23,759 nt of DNA from Acidobacteriota bacterium. Lineage in GTDB: Bacteria > Acidobacteriota > Vicinamibacteria > Vicinamibacterales > 2-12-FULL-66-21. A program made the translations under genes and the position numbers. Location of the stretch: NCBI GenBank assembly GCA_013694845.1, contig JACDBQ010000541.1, positions 1 to 23,759 on the forward strand. The letters are read 5' to 3'. Positions 7,363 through 13,958 of the stretch are shown here, piece after piece. The notes below the pieces were generated by a model. It did not search any database. It was not told the origin of the DNA and was given only the letters and a program-made list of their open reading frames with translations. Numbering within the stretch: position 1 is the stretch's first letter; each line of letters opens with the position of its first letter.

Positions 7363-8768
7363 CGACGGCAAATTTCGGAGTGCTCGGGCTGGGCACCATG
7401 GGCAAGAACCTCGCGCTCAATATCGAATCGCGGGGCTTTCGCGTGGCGGTCTGGAATCGCGAGCAGGACTGGACCGACTCCTTCATCGTCGAGCAGGCGG
7501 GCCACGCATTCACCGGCTCGAGCTCACTCGACCAATTCGTGCAGGCGATCGAGCGTCCGCGACGGATTCTCATGATGATCCCCGCCGGCGTACCGGTCGA
7601 CCAGATGATCGATCGCCTGCGGCCACTGCTCGAGGCCGGCGACGTACTGGTGGATGGCGGAAACTCCTGGTATCTCGACACCCGGCGTCGCGAAGCCGCG
7701 TTGCGCGAGGGCGGACTGCACTTCGCCGGGTGCGGTGTGTCGGGAGGCGAAGACGGGGCGCGGAACGGTCCATCGCTGATGCCGGGGGGATCGGCCGAGT
7801 CCTGGTCCGCGCTCCGAGACGTCCTCGAGGCCATTGCGGCCCGCACCGAGTCGGGTCCGTGCGTGACCCACGTGGGCCCGGAGGGCGCGGGGCACTTCGT
7901 GAAGATGGTGCACAACGGCATCGAGTACGGCGACATGCAGCTCCTTGCCGAGACGTGGGACGTCATGCGCCGAGGCCTGCAGATGACCGCTGCGGAGACG
8001 GTCGACGTCTGGTCGGCATGGAATGACGGCCCGCTGCAGTCCTTCCTCGTCGAGCTCTCCGCGCAGGTCTGTTCGGTCACCGACCCGGAGACCGGCGCGG
8101 CGCTCGTGGACGTCGTCCTCGACAAGGCGGGGCAGAAGGGGACTGGACGCTGGACCGCGCAGGTGGCCCTCGACCTCGGGGTGGCCATCCCTATCATCGC
8201 CGCGGCGACTGATGCCAGGGTGCTCTCGAGTCTGAAGGAGGAACGCGTGAGAGCGGGAGCGATCCTTACGGCCCCGGGCTCGCCGGTTCTCCGCGAGGAT
8301 CGCGCGACGGTGCTGGCGGACCTCCACGATGCCCTGTTCGCCTCGCGCGTCTGCACGTATGCGCAGGGGATGGCGCTGATCGCTGCGGCCTCGCGGGAAT
8401 ATGGCTGGCAGATCGACCTCGCGGAGATCTGTCGCATCTGGACCGGCGGCTGCATCATCCGCGCTCGCCTCCTCGATACCGCGCGCGCCGCCTTCCGGGC
8501 GGATCCGCAGCTGCCCAACCTACTGACCGCACCAGAGGTGGCGCGCGCCATCGGAGACGCGCAGGCCGGCTGGCGGCGAAGCCTTCATCGCGCGATGGGG
8601 GCCGGCTTGCCTGTTCCGGCTCATGCCGCGGCGCTCTCCTACTACGACAGCTACCGCTCCCCGCGCCTGCCTCAGAATCTCACACAGGCGCAACGGGATG
8701 CGTTCGGCGCACACACCTATGAACGCACCGATCGTTCCGGTGCCCAGCATTCGTCCTGGGACGTGTGA
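7359..8768 (+). CDS. gnd: 6-phosphogluconate dehydrogenase (decarboxylating)
   Basis: A 469-residue enzyme, almost the same length as E. coli Gnd, which converts 6-phosphogluconate to ribulose 5-phosphate with release of CO2 and NADPH. The nucleotide-binding loop GLGTMGKNLALNI is at the N-terminus. The substrate signature VSGGEDGARNGPSLMPGG and the catalytic Lys182 in HFVKMVHNGIEYGDMQL are intact, and the C-terminal dimer tail is present. ATG 7359 overlaps the opcA stop (ATGA). A much longer open frame that begins at 6681 only reads opcA out of frame and is not used. Last gene of the oxidative pentose phosphate operon. Confidence 0.96.
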   Translation: MTTANFGVLGLGTMGKNLALNIESRGFRVAVWNREQDWTDSFIVEQAGHAFTGSSSLDQFVQAIERPRRILMMIPAGVPVDQMIDRLRPLLEAGDVLVDGGNSWYLDTRRREAALREGGLHFAGCGVSGGEDGARNGPSLMPGGSAESWSALRDVLEAIAARTESGPCVTHVGPEGAGHFVKMVHNGIEYGDMQLLAETWDVMRRGLQMTAAETVDVWSAWNDGPLQSFLVELSAQVCSVTDPETGAALVDVVLDKAGQKGTGRWTAQVALDLGVAIPIIAAATDARVLSSLKEERVRAGAILTAPGSPVLREDRATVLADLHDALFASRVCTYAQGMALIAAASREYGWQIDLAEICRIWTGGCIIRARLLDTARAAFRADPQLPNLLTAPEVARAIGDAQAGWRRSLHRAMGAGLPVPAHAAALSYYDSYRSPRLPQNLTQAQRDAFGAHTYERTDRSGAQHSSWDV

Positions 8769-8814
8769 GCTCGCAGGCCTTGGCCTTGCATCGTCCTCTC
8801 GAAAGGGAGGACAG

Positions 8815-9255
8815 ATGGCCAAGTGCAGTGACGTAATGACCAGGGAACCGGCGTCTTGCGAGCCGGGCGATTCGATCACCCAGGTTGCGGGGGTCATGAA
8901 GCGCGAAGATGTCGGCTCGGTGCCGGTGGTCGATTCACGCCAGGGCAAGAAGCTCGTCGGTATCGTCACCGACCGCGACATCGTGCTGAAGGTGCTGGCG
9001 GACGGTGCCGACGTCGAGCGGGCGACTGTCCGCGATGCGATGACACCGAACCCGGCTCACTGCCGTGAAAACGATGACGTCGAGCAGGCGGTCCGCTTGA
9101 TGAGTGACCGTCAAGTGCGGCGGATGCCAATCGTGGACTCGGAGGGGCGGCTTTGCGGCATCATCGCCCAAGCTGATGTGGCAACGCGAGTGAATCGTGA
9201 TCAAACCACCGGTGAACTGGTGGAGGCGATCTCCGAACCCGGGCTCTCCCGCTAG
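8815..9255 (+). CDS. CBS-domain pair protein
   Basis: A 146-residue protein made of two CBS domains in tandem (about residues 7-60 and 72-125), each with the usual pattern of an MT-x-x-P/A start, a V(P/R)xMPVVD-like core and a GI(V/I)T/A-x-x-D end: SVPVVDSRQG...VGIVTDRDIV and RMPIVDSEGRLCGIIAQADV. Stand-alone CBS pairs (Bateman modules) bind adenine nucleotides and sense energy state; what this one controls is not visible. ATG 8815 is chosen because GGGAGG (8805-8810) lies 4 bases upstream. It sits between the pentose phosphate operon and the gas vesicle operon, and could belong to either regulon or neither. Confidence 0.88.
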   Translation: MAKCSDVMTREPASCEPGDSITQVAGVMKREDVGSVPVVDSRQGKKLVGIVTDRDIVLKVLADGADVERATVRDAMTPNPAHCRENDDVEQAVRLMSDRQVRRMPIVDSEGRLCGIIAQADVATRVNRDQTTGELVEAISEPGLSR

Positions 9256-9309
9256 GGCAAACGGTCGAGGGCCTGACTTCATCCGTGTCGGCCGGCCGTT
9301 CGCACGTTG

Positions 9310-9338
9310 TTGCCTGCCTAAATCGCCTGAGTTATAGT
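9310..9338 (+). promoter_or_regulatory. Promoter of the gas vesicle operon, probably leaderless
   Basis: TTGCCT (9310-9315, 4 of 6 to -35) and TATAGT (9333-9338, 5 of 6 to -10) are separated by exactly 17 bases. Transcription would start near 9345, only about 4 bases before the ATG at 9349, and no ribosome binding site precedes that ATG. This is the only good promoter seen before the 12-gene run. Confidence 0.65.
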
Positions 9339-9348
9339 CGCTTGCCAC

Positions 9349-9678
9349 ATGGCTCTCGATCTTCCACCATCCCACCACCGCGGCACCGGGCTCGTCGACG
9401 TCCTCGACAGGGTGCTCGACAAAGGGCTGGTCATTGCGGGCGACATCAAGGTGTCGCTTGCCGAGGTCGAGCTCCTCACCATTCGAATCCGCCTGCTCAT
9501 CTGTTCGCTCGATAAAGCACAGGAGATCGGGTTGGACTGGTGGCGGTACGACCGCGAGCTATCTTCGGGCGGGCGGCGTGAGGCGCTCGCGGAAAATGAC
9601 GAGCTGCGCGCCCAGGTTCGTCAGCTGGAACAGCGGGTCGCAGCGCTCACCTCGAAGAAGCCCACGCGGCGGCGATAG
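9349..9678 (+). CDS. gvpJ: GvpA-family gas vesicle protein, GvpJ/GvpM type
   Basis: A 109-residue member of the GvpA family. Residues about 13-65 form the conserved alpha-beta-beta-alpha core: GLVDVLDRVLDKGLVIAGD, then VELLTIRIRLLICSLDKAQ and GLDWW. The polar start of the first beta strand (AGDIKVSL instead of DAWVRVSL) and the GLDWW end match the minor proteins GvpJ and GvpM, thought to help start or cap the gas vesicle, rather than the main wall protein. After the core comes a roughly 35-residue tail with leucine heptads (ALAENDELRAQVRQLEQRV) and a basic end (KKPTRRR). First gene of the operon; gvpA follows after 35 bases. Confidence 0.85.
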   Translation: MALDLPPSHHRGTGLVDVLDRVLDKGLVIAGDIKVSLAEVELLTIRIRLLICSLDKAQEIGLDWWRYDRELSSGGRREALAENDELRAQVRQLEQRVAALTSKKPTRRR

Positions 9679-9713
9679 CCGCGGCCGGATCTCCCCGACA
9701 CTAGGAGCACAGA

Positions 9714-10079
9714 ATGGCAGTTGAACGAGCAGCAGGCGGGACAAGCCTCATCGACGTTCTCGATCGGGTTCTGGACAAGGGCATCGTCATCGACGCCTGG
9801 GTCCGTGTCTCGCTGGTGGGCATCGACCTGATTACCGTCGAAGCCCGGGTCGTTGTCGCGTCGATCGACACCTACCTCAAATACTCCGAAGCGGTGGGCC
9901 AGGTTGGGTCGGTATCACGTCCGCAACAGGCGGAGCTGGCGGCCCACCAGAGCGTCCTTGCTGAGAACGTCGCCCTGCGGGCGGAACTGGCGGCCGCGAA
10001 GGCGACCAAGTCGATCAAGGCCGCCCGTGTGAAGAGAGCCCGGGCCGGCGCGCGCCGGAGACTGACGACCGAAGGCTAA
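9714..10079 (+). CDS. gvpA: Gas vesicle structural protein GvpA with extended tail
   Basis: Main wall protein of gas vesicles, the gas-filled protein shells that give buoyancy. Residues about 9-65 hold the canonical core: SLIDVLDRVLDKGIVIDAWV, SLVGIDLITVEARVVVAS and IDTYLKYSEAVG. Typical GvpA ends soon after this (about 70-75 residues), but this one has 121, with a tail that starts as a heptad-type helix (VLAENVALRAELAAAKA) and ends very basic (KSIKAARVKRARAGARRR). AGGAG (9703-9707) lies 6 bases before ATG 9714, the best ribosome binding site in the operon and what one expects for the most abundant product. The tail resembles that of the preceding GvpJ-type protein. Confidence 0.93.
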   Translation: MAVERAAGGTSLIDVLDRVLDKGIVIDAWVRVSLVGIDLITVEARVVVASIDTYLKYSEAVGQVGSVSRPQQAELAAHQSVLAENVALRAELAAAKATKSIKAARVKRARAGARRRLTTEG

Positions 10080-10091
10080 GAAGGATAGAAG

Positions 10092-12212
10092 GTGCACCCG
10101 TTCGCGCCCACCGCGCAGTTGCCGGGGGTCGATCTGGAAGCCAGGCTCGCGCTTGCGGAGTTCCTGCTGACCAGCACCGACCTTCAGGCATCCTCACGCC
10201 GCGCGGTGGACTGGCTCGTGGCGCACAGTGAGGTCGAACAGGCAGTCGTCGCGGTCCCGGACGTCGTCTCCGGCCAGTTCCTGCTGGTGGCGGAACATGG
10301 TGTGTCGTCGGCCGTCATCGCCGATTTTTCCCTGAGCCGCAACGATGAAGCGCACCCCTTGGTGCGTGCGCTCGCGCAGCCCGACCCGACGTTTTTCGAG
10401 CGCAAGGCGATCCGCTTTCATTCCCTTCTCGAGGGACCCTTCCACGCGATCCCGTTGAAGTCCGATGAGGAGCAGGTGCACGGCCTGCTGCTCATCAGCT
10501 CGCCTTTGCCGGAGGTGCATCCCGAGGTCCTGTGGGTCAGCCGGATCCTCTCAAAGCAGGTCGGCCGGCTGATTTCGCGGGCCAATCTGGCCGAGACCCG
10601 GTTCGGCCAGGAGCGGATGCTGCTCTATAGCATCATCAACGCGGTCACCGATCCGATCCTGCTGACCGATACCGAAGGCAAGCTGATCATCGCGAACACG
10701 CACGCGGAGAAGCTGTTTGCTGCGCCGGAAGACGCGAGCGAAGGCTGGCGGCGGGCGGTCAGTCTGAACAACATGCTGTTCTCGGCGGCGCTTTCGACCA
10801 GCGCCATGGCGCACAGCGAGCTCGCGCGCCGCGAGCTGCTGCTGGTGGATCCGCTCGAAGGGTCGGACCTGCTGTTCGAGCTGCTCAGCTCCCGGGCAAA
10901 GGACGAGCGCCAGGGGACCTACGTGGTGTCCATCCTCCGCAACGTGACCGACCTGGCGCGCGCGAAAGAAGAGATCGAAGAGAGTTATCGCACGCTTCGC
11001 CTGGCGCAGACGGAAGTCCGCGACGAGCGTCACCGGCTCGAGTTGATCATCGATTCGGTCGCCGACCCGATCATCGTCACGGACCCGGAGGGGGATATCG
11101 TGCTGATGAACGAGCCCGCCGAGCGCATGTTCACCACGCCGCATCCACCGGGTGAATCCGCGCAGCGCCGGGTCCGGGCCAACGGCGCCCACCTCACCTC
11201 CTTCGTCTCGAACGTCCTGACGCGGAGTGGCGAATCACGTTACCGGGGTGAGCTCCAGCTCGCCGATCCGGTGACCGGGCGCGCGGCGCCCGTCGAAGGT
11301 CTCGCGGGACAAATCCTGTCGGAGCAGGGAGAGCTGATCTGGGTCGTGACCATCCTGCACGATCTGACCGAGGCCATCGAGAAGGCGCGGCTCTACGAGC
11401 AGTTGAAAGAGGCGTCTGCGGAACTCGAACGCAAGGTGCAGGAAGCGACCGCGGAGCTCGCCGAACAGAATGAGCTGCTGCGCCGGCAGCACATCGCGCT
11501 GGAGCAGGCGTCGGAGCTGAAGTCGCAGTTCCTTGCCAACATGTCGCACGAGTTCCGGACACCGCTGAACGCGATCCTGGGCTACACCCACATGCTCCTG
11601 CACGGTGTCACCGGAGCCGTGACCGACACCCAGCGCAAGAGCCTCTCGCGGATCGACTCGAACTCCCGTCACCTGCTCGCGCTGATCAACGACATTCTCG
11701 ACATTACGCGCATCGAGGCGGGACGGATGCCGCTGACAGTGACCCTCTTTGCCATCCCCGAGCTCGTCGACGAGGTCATGGCGGAACTCGAACCGATCAT
11801 CAGGCGCTCGAATCTGGCTGTTCATCCGCGGATCCGGGGCAAGCTCCCGAAGCTCCGGAGCGACCGGTCGAAGGTCAAACAGATTGTCGTCAACCTTCTC
11901 AGCAATGCGCTGAAGTTCACGCCTGCCGGCGGCGTCACGATCACGGCCAGCCAGAACGCACGGGAGAAGACGGTGCTGATCGCGATCGGCGATACAGGCG
12001 TCGGTATCGCACCCGAAGACCAGGGCCGCGTCTTCGAGGATTTTCGCCAGCTGGACAGCTCACCCACCCGCGGGTACGGGGGAACCGGCCTCGGCCTCTC
12101 GATCTGCCGCCGACTCGCCCTGATGCTCGGCGGTACAATTGATCTCAACAGTCAGGTCGGCAAGGGCTCCACGTTTGCCCTGAGTCTTCCCGTCAGAGTT
12201 CGACGTAAATGA
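10092..12212 (+). CDS. Soluble sensor histidine kinase (GAF-PAS-PAS-HisKA-HATPase)
   Basis: A 706-residue histidine kinase with no membrane segment, so it senses a cytoplasmic signal. Order of parts: a GAF-like domain (about 20-165), a PAS domain (about 180-300, ITDPILLTDTEGKLIIANTHA-like), a second PAS domain (about 315-435, PIIVTDPEGDIVLMNEPAE), a coiled coil (about 440-480), then HisKA with phospho-acceptor His486 in SHEFRTPLN and the ATPase domain with the N box (VVNLLSNALKF, about 601), G1 box (GDTGVGI) and G2 box (GYGGTGLGLSI). GTG 10092 is preceded by AGAAGGA 6 bases upstream. It lies 12 bases after gvpA, on the same strand, and overlaps the response regulator by 4 bases (ATGA), so it is part of the gas vesicle operon. 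The ligand of the GAF/PAS domains cannot be told. Confidence 0.93.
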   Translation: MHPFAPTAQLPGVDLEARLALAEFLLTSTDLQASSRRAVDWLVAHSEVEQAVVAVPDVVSGQFLLVAEHGVSSAVIADFSLSRNDEAHPLVRALAQPDPTFFERKAIRFHSLLEGPFHAIPLKSDEEQVHGLLLISSPLPEVHPEVLWVSRILSKQVGRLISRANLAETRFGQERMLLYSIINAVTDPILLTDTEGKLIIANTHAEKLFAAPEDASEGWRRAVSLNNMLFSAALSTSAMAHSELARRELLLVDPLEGSDLLFELLSSRAKDERQGTYVVSILRNVTDLARAKEEIEESYRTLRLAQTEVRDERHRLELIIDSVADPIIVTDPEGDIVLMNEPAERMFTTPHPPGESAQRRVRANGAHLTSFVSNVLTRSGESRYRGELQLADPVTGRAAPVEGLAGQILSEQGELIWVVTILHDLTEAIEKARLYEQLKEASAELERKVQEATAELAEQNELLRRQHIALEQASELKSQFLANMSHEFRTPLNAILGYTHMLLHGVTGAVTDTQRKSLSRIDSNSRHLLALINDILDITRIEAGRMPLTVTLFAIPELVDEVMAELEPIIRRSNLAVHPRIRGKLPKLRSDRSKVKQIVVNLLSNALKFTPAGGVTITASQNAREKTVLIAIGDTGVGIAPEDQGRVFEDFRQLDSSPTRGYGGTGLGLSICRRLALMLGGTIDLNSQVGKGSTFALSLPVRVRRK

Positions 12213-12661
12213 ACGATACGAAAAACAGCCCACTCGTCCTCGTCGTGGAGGACTACCAGGACGCCCGGGAGATGTACGCGGCCTACCTGCAGTTCTCGGG
12301 TTACCGGGTGGCGGAGGCGACCAACGGCATCGAGGCGATTGAACGGGCCAATGAACTGATGCCGGACATCATCCTGATGGACCTCGCGCTCCCGAAGATG
12401 GATGGGTGGGAAGCGACGCGCCGGCTGAAGGAGGCCGAGAACACCCGCCATATCCCGATCGTTGCGCTCACGGGCCACGCACTCGCCGGGCACGCCGAGG
12501 GGGCCAGGCAGGCGGGCTGCGATTCGTTTGTGACGAAACCGTGCCTGCCCGATGCCCTCGTCGCCGAGATCAAGCGGATGCTTGAGTCCCGCGAACATGG
12601 CGGTGGAACGGCGAAGCGATCCGGTCGCAGCGGCGGCCGCACACGGGGCTCCCAGCAGTAG
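12209..12661 (+). CDS. Single-domain response regulator
   Basis: A 150-residue protein with one receiver domain. Visible residues: the acidic pair in VVEDYQDA near the N-terminus, phospho-acceptor Asp58 in LMDLALPKMDG, Thr in ALTGHA and Lys110 in TKP. There is no DNA-binding or enzymatic output domain, so it must act by contact with another protein or in a phosphorelay. The last 22 residues form a Gly/Arg/Ser-rich basic tail. Its start overlaps the kinase stop (ATGA at 12209-12212), so the kinase is its partner. Twenty bases separate it from the GvpF/L gene. Confidence 0.92.
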   Translation: MNDTKNSPLVLVVEDYQDAREMYAAYLQFSGYRVAEATNGIEAIERANELMPDIILMDLALPKMDGWEATRRLKEAENTRHIPIVALTGHALAGHAEGARQAGCDSFVTKPCLPDALVAEIKRMLESREHGGGTAKRSGRSGGRTRGSQQ

Positions 12662-12681
12662 GGTCGTCGCCACGAATCTCC

Positions 12682-13617
12682 ATGCCTAAAGCGCAGCAGA
12701 AGAAGAAAGCCAAACCACAGCCGAAATCGAAGGCCAGGAAGCCCCCGACCCGGGAGCGCGGCGCGAAGCCTGTCTCGTCGCCCCTCGTATCGCGAGGCAA
12801 ACTGGAACGGGCGAAGATGCCGGCGCACGCGCCGAAGCCGGTCCGCCCCGCCGCTCCGCCTTCGCAGGACGAAGGGAAATACGTCTACTGCATCATCAAG
12901 TCCGAGAAGTCTCTGGCGTTCGGCGCGCTCGGCATCGGCGGTGAGCCCGCCCACGTCCAGACCGTGAATTATCAGAACCTGGCCGCGGTGGTCTCGAGTA
13001 CGTCGCTCGTGGTGCAGGATCCCACCCGCGACAACGTGCTCGCTCATCAGCGCGTCAATGAAACCGTCATGCAGCAGCATACGGTCATCCCCATGTCCTT
13101 CGGCACCGTGTTCAAGACGGACGACGACATCATCGAACTGTTGCGGTCCGCGTACGAGGCGTTCAACGACGTTCTCAACAAGATGGAGGACAAGTTCGAG
13201 TTCGGCCTGAAGGTGCTGTGGGACCGGGACCAGATCATCCGCGAGATCGAGGAAGAAGATGAAGACATCCGTCGACTGAAGGGCGAGATCTCGTCTCAGA
13301 AAGGGTCGACCTACTTCGCTCGCATGCAGTACGGTCGTCTGATCGACGTCGCGCTCCAGGCGAGGTCCGAGCGCTACGTGGCGGAGATCTTCGAGGCCCT
13401 GCGCGACGTCTCGGTCGCGTCGCGCTCCAACAAGCCGATCGGCGACCGGATGATTATGAACGCGGCGTTCCTGGTGACGCGCGACACCGAAGAAGCCTTC
13501 GATGCCCGAGTGAAGGAGATCGGCTCGCGATACGACAAGCTGACGTTCAAATACACGGGGCCGTGGCCGCCCTACAATTTCGTCAACATCCGCCTGAAAC
13601 TAGAACGCGCGCACTGA
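12682..13617 (+). CDS. gvpL: GvpF/GvpL-family protein (copy 1) with basic N-terminal extension
   Basis: A 311-residue GvpF/GvpL protein. The family core begins about residue 66 (KYVYCIIKSEK) and ends with the diagnostic GPWPPYNFVNI. In between are VNETVMQQHTVIPMSFGTVF, typical of these proteins, and a helical charged segment (IREIEEEDEDIRRLKGEI). GvpF binds GvpA monomers and is thought to prevent premature aggregation; GvpL joins the accessory complex. The first 65 residues are an unusual Lys/Pro/Arg-rich, probably disordered extension. No clear ribosome binding site precedes ATG 12682; an internal ATG at 12817 would remove most of the extension. The stop codon lies within the first unit of a heptamer repeat. 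Confidence 0.9.
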   Translation: MPKAQQKKKAKPQPKSKARKPPTRERGAKPVSSPLVSRGKLERAKMPAHAPKPVRPAAPPSQDEGKYVYCIIKSEKSLAFGALGIGGEPAHVQTVNYQNLAAVVSSTSLVVQDPTRDNVLAHQRVNETVMQQHTVIPMSFGTVFKTDDDIIELLRSAYEAFNDVLNKMEDKFEFGLKVLWDRDQIIREIEEEDEDIRRLKGEISSQKGSTYFARMQYGRLIDVALQARSERYVAEIFEALRDVSVASRSNKPIGDRMIMNAAFLVTRDTEEAFDARVKEIGSRYDKLTFKYTGPWPPYNFVNIRLKLERAH

Positions 13618-13645
13618 GCACTGAGCACCGCGCACTGAGCACCCA
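13611..13645 (+). repeat. Heptamer tandem repeat between gvpF/L and gvpG
   Basis: Five 7-base units in perfect register: GCACTGA, GCACTGA, GCACCGC, GCACTGA, GCACCCA. The first supplies the stop codon of the gvpF/L gene, and the array ends just before the gvpG ATG at 13647. TGA falls in two of the three frames; the third, which is the gvpG frame, stays open. Confidence 0.8.
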
Positions 13646-13646
13646 G

Positions 13647-13958
13647 ATGGTAATCATCGACACCCTCCTCATCGGCGGCATTCGCTTCGTCCTCGACAAG
13701 GTTGCCGCCGCCGTCGAGACGGAGCTGAACGACGACACGGCGCTGCGCGAGCAGCTACTCGCCGCGCAGATGCGGGTGGAGCTCGGAGAGATGAGCCCGG
13801 ACGAATTCGACCTGTTCGAGGCGGATATCGTCGCCAGGCTCCGGGAGATCCGCGACCGCAAACAGGGCAGCGGTCCGGCGACGCTCGCCCCCGAGGAGTA
13901 CAAGATCACCGGGATCGAAGCCACTTTCGAGGGCGGTCATCAACACGACCGCGACTGA
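13647..13958 (+). CDS. gvpG: Gas vesicle protein GvpG
   Basis: A 103-residue GvpG-family protein. The N-terminal hydrophobic segment (VIIDTLLIGGIRFVLDKVA) and the following charged helices with LGEMSPDEFDLFEADIVARL match the family pattern of a short hydrophobic start and an EMS-x-x-EF-x-x-x-E helix pair. GvpG is a minor protein that belongs to the accessory complex with GvpF and GvpL; here it follows gvpF/L after the heptamer repeat. ATG 13647 is chosen because the longer frame upstream only reads the gvpF/L gene and repeat. Its stop at 13956-13958 lies inside the N-terminal codons of the ArsA-like gene. Confidence 0.85.
   Translation: MVIIDTLLIGGIRFVLDKVAAAVETELNDDTALREQLLAAQMRVELGEMSPDEFDLFEADIVARLREIRDRKQGSGPATLAPEEYKITGIEATFEGGHQHDRD

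Noticed and set aside
7007..8551. Long open frame on the minus strand (514 codons) opposite opcA and gnd
   Set aside because: It is antisense to two clearly recognised enzymes, its product is Arg/Ser/Pro-rich low-complexity, and it is explained by codon bias in high-GC DNA.
8743..8760. Hairpin CCCAG/CTGGG at the end of gnd as a terminator
   Set aside because: Only 5 bp with an 8-base loop, inside the coding sequence and with no T tract after it.
13611..13645. Short regular repeats considered as a CRISPR array
   Set aside because: Units are 7 bases, contiguous, with no spacers and no cas genes; the same holds for the arrays at 20104 and 23597.
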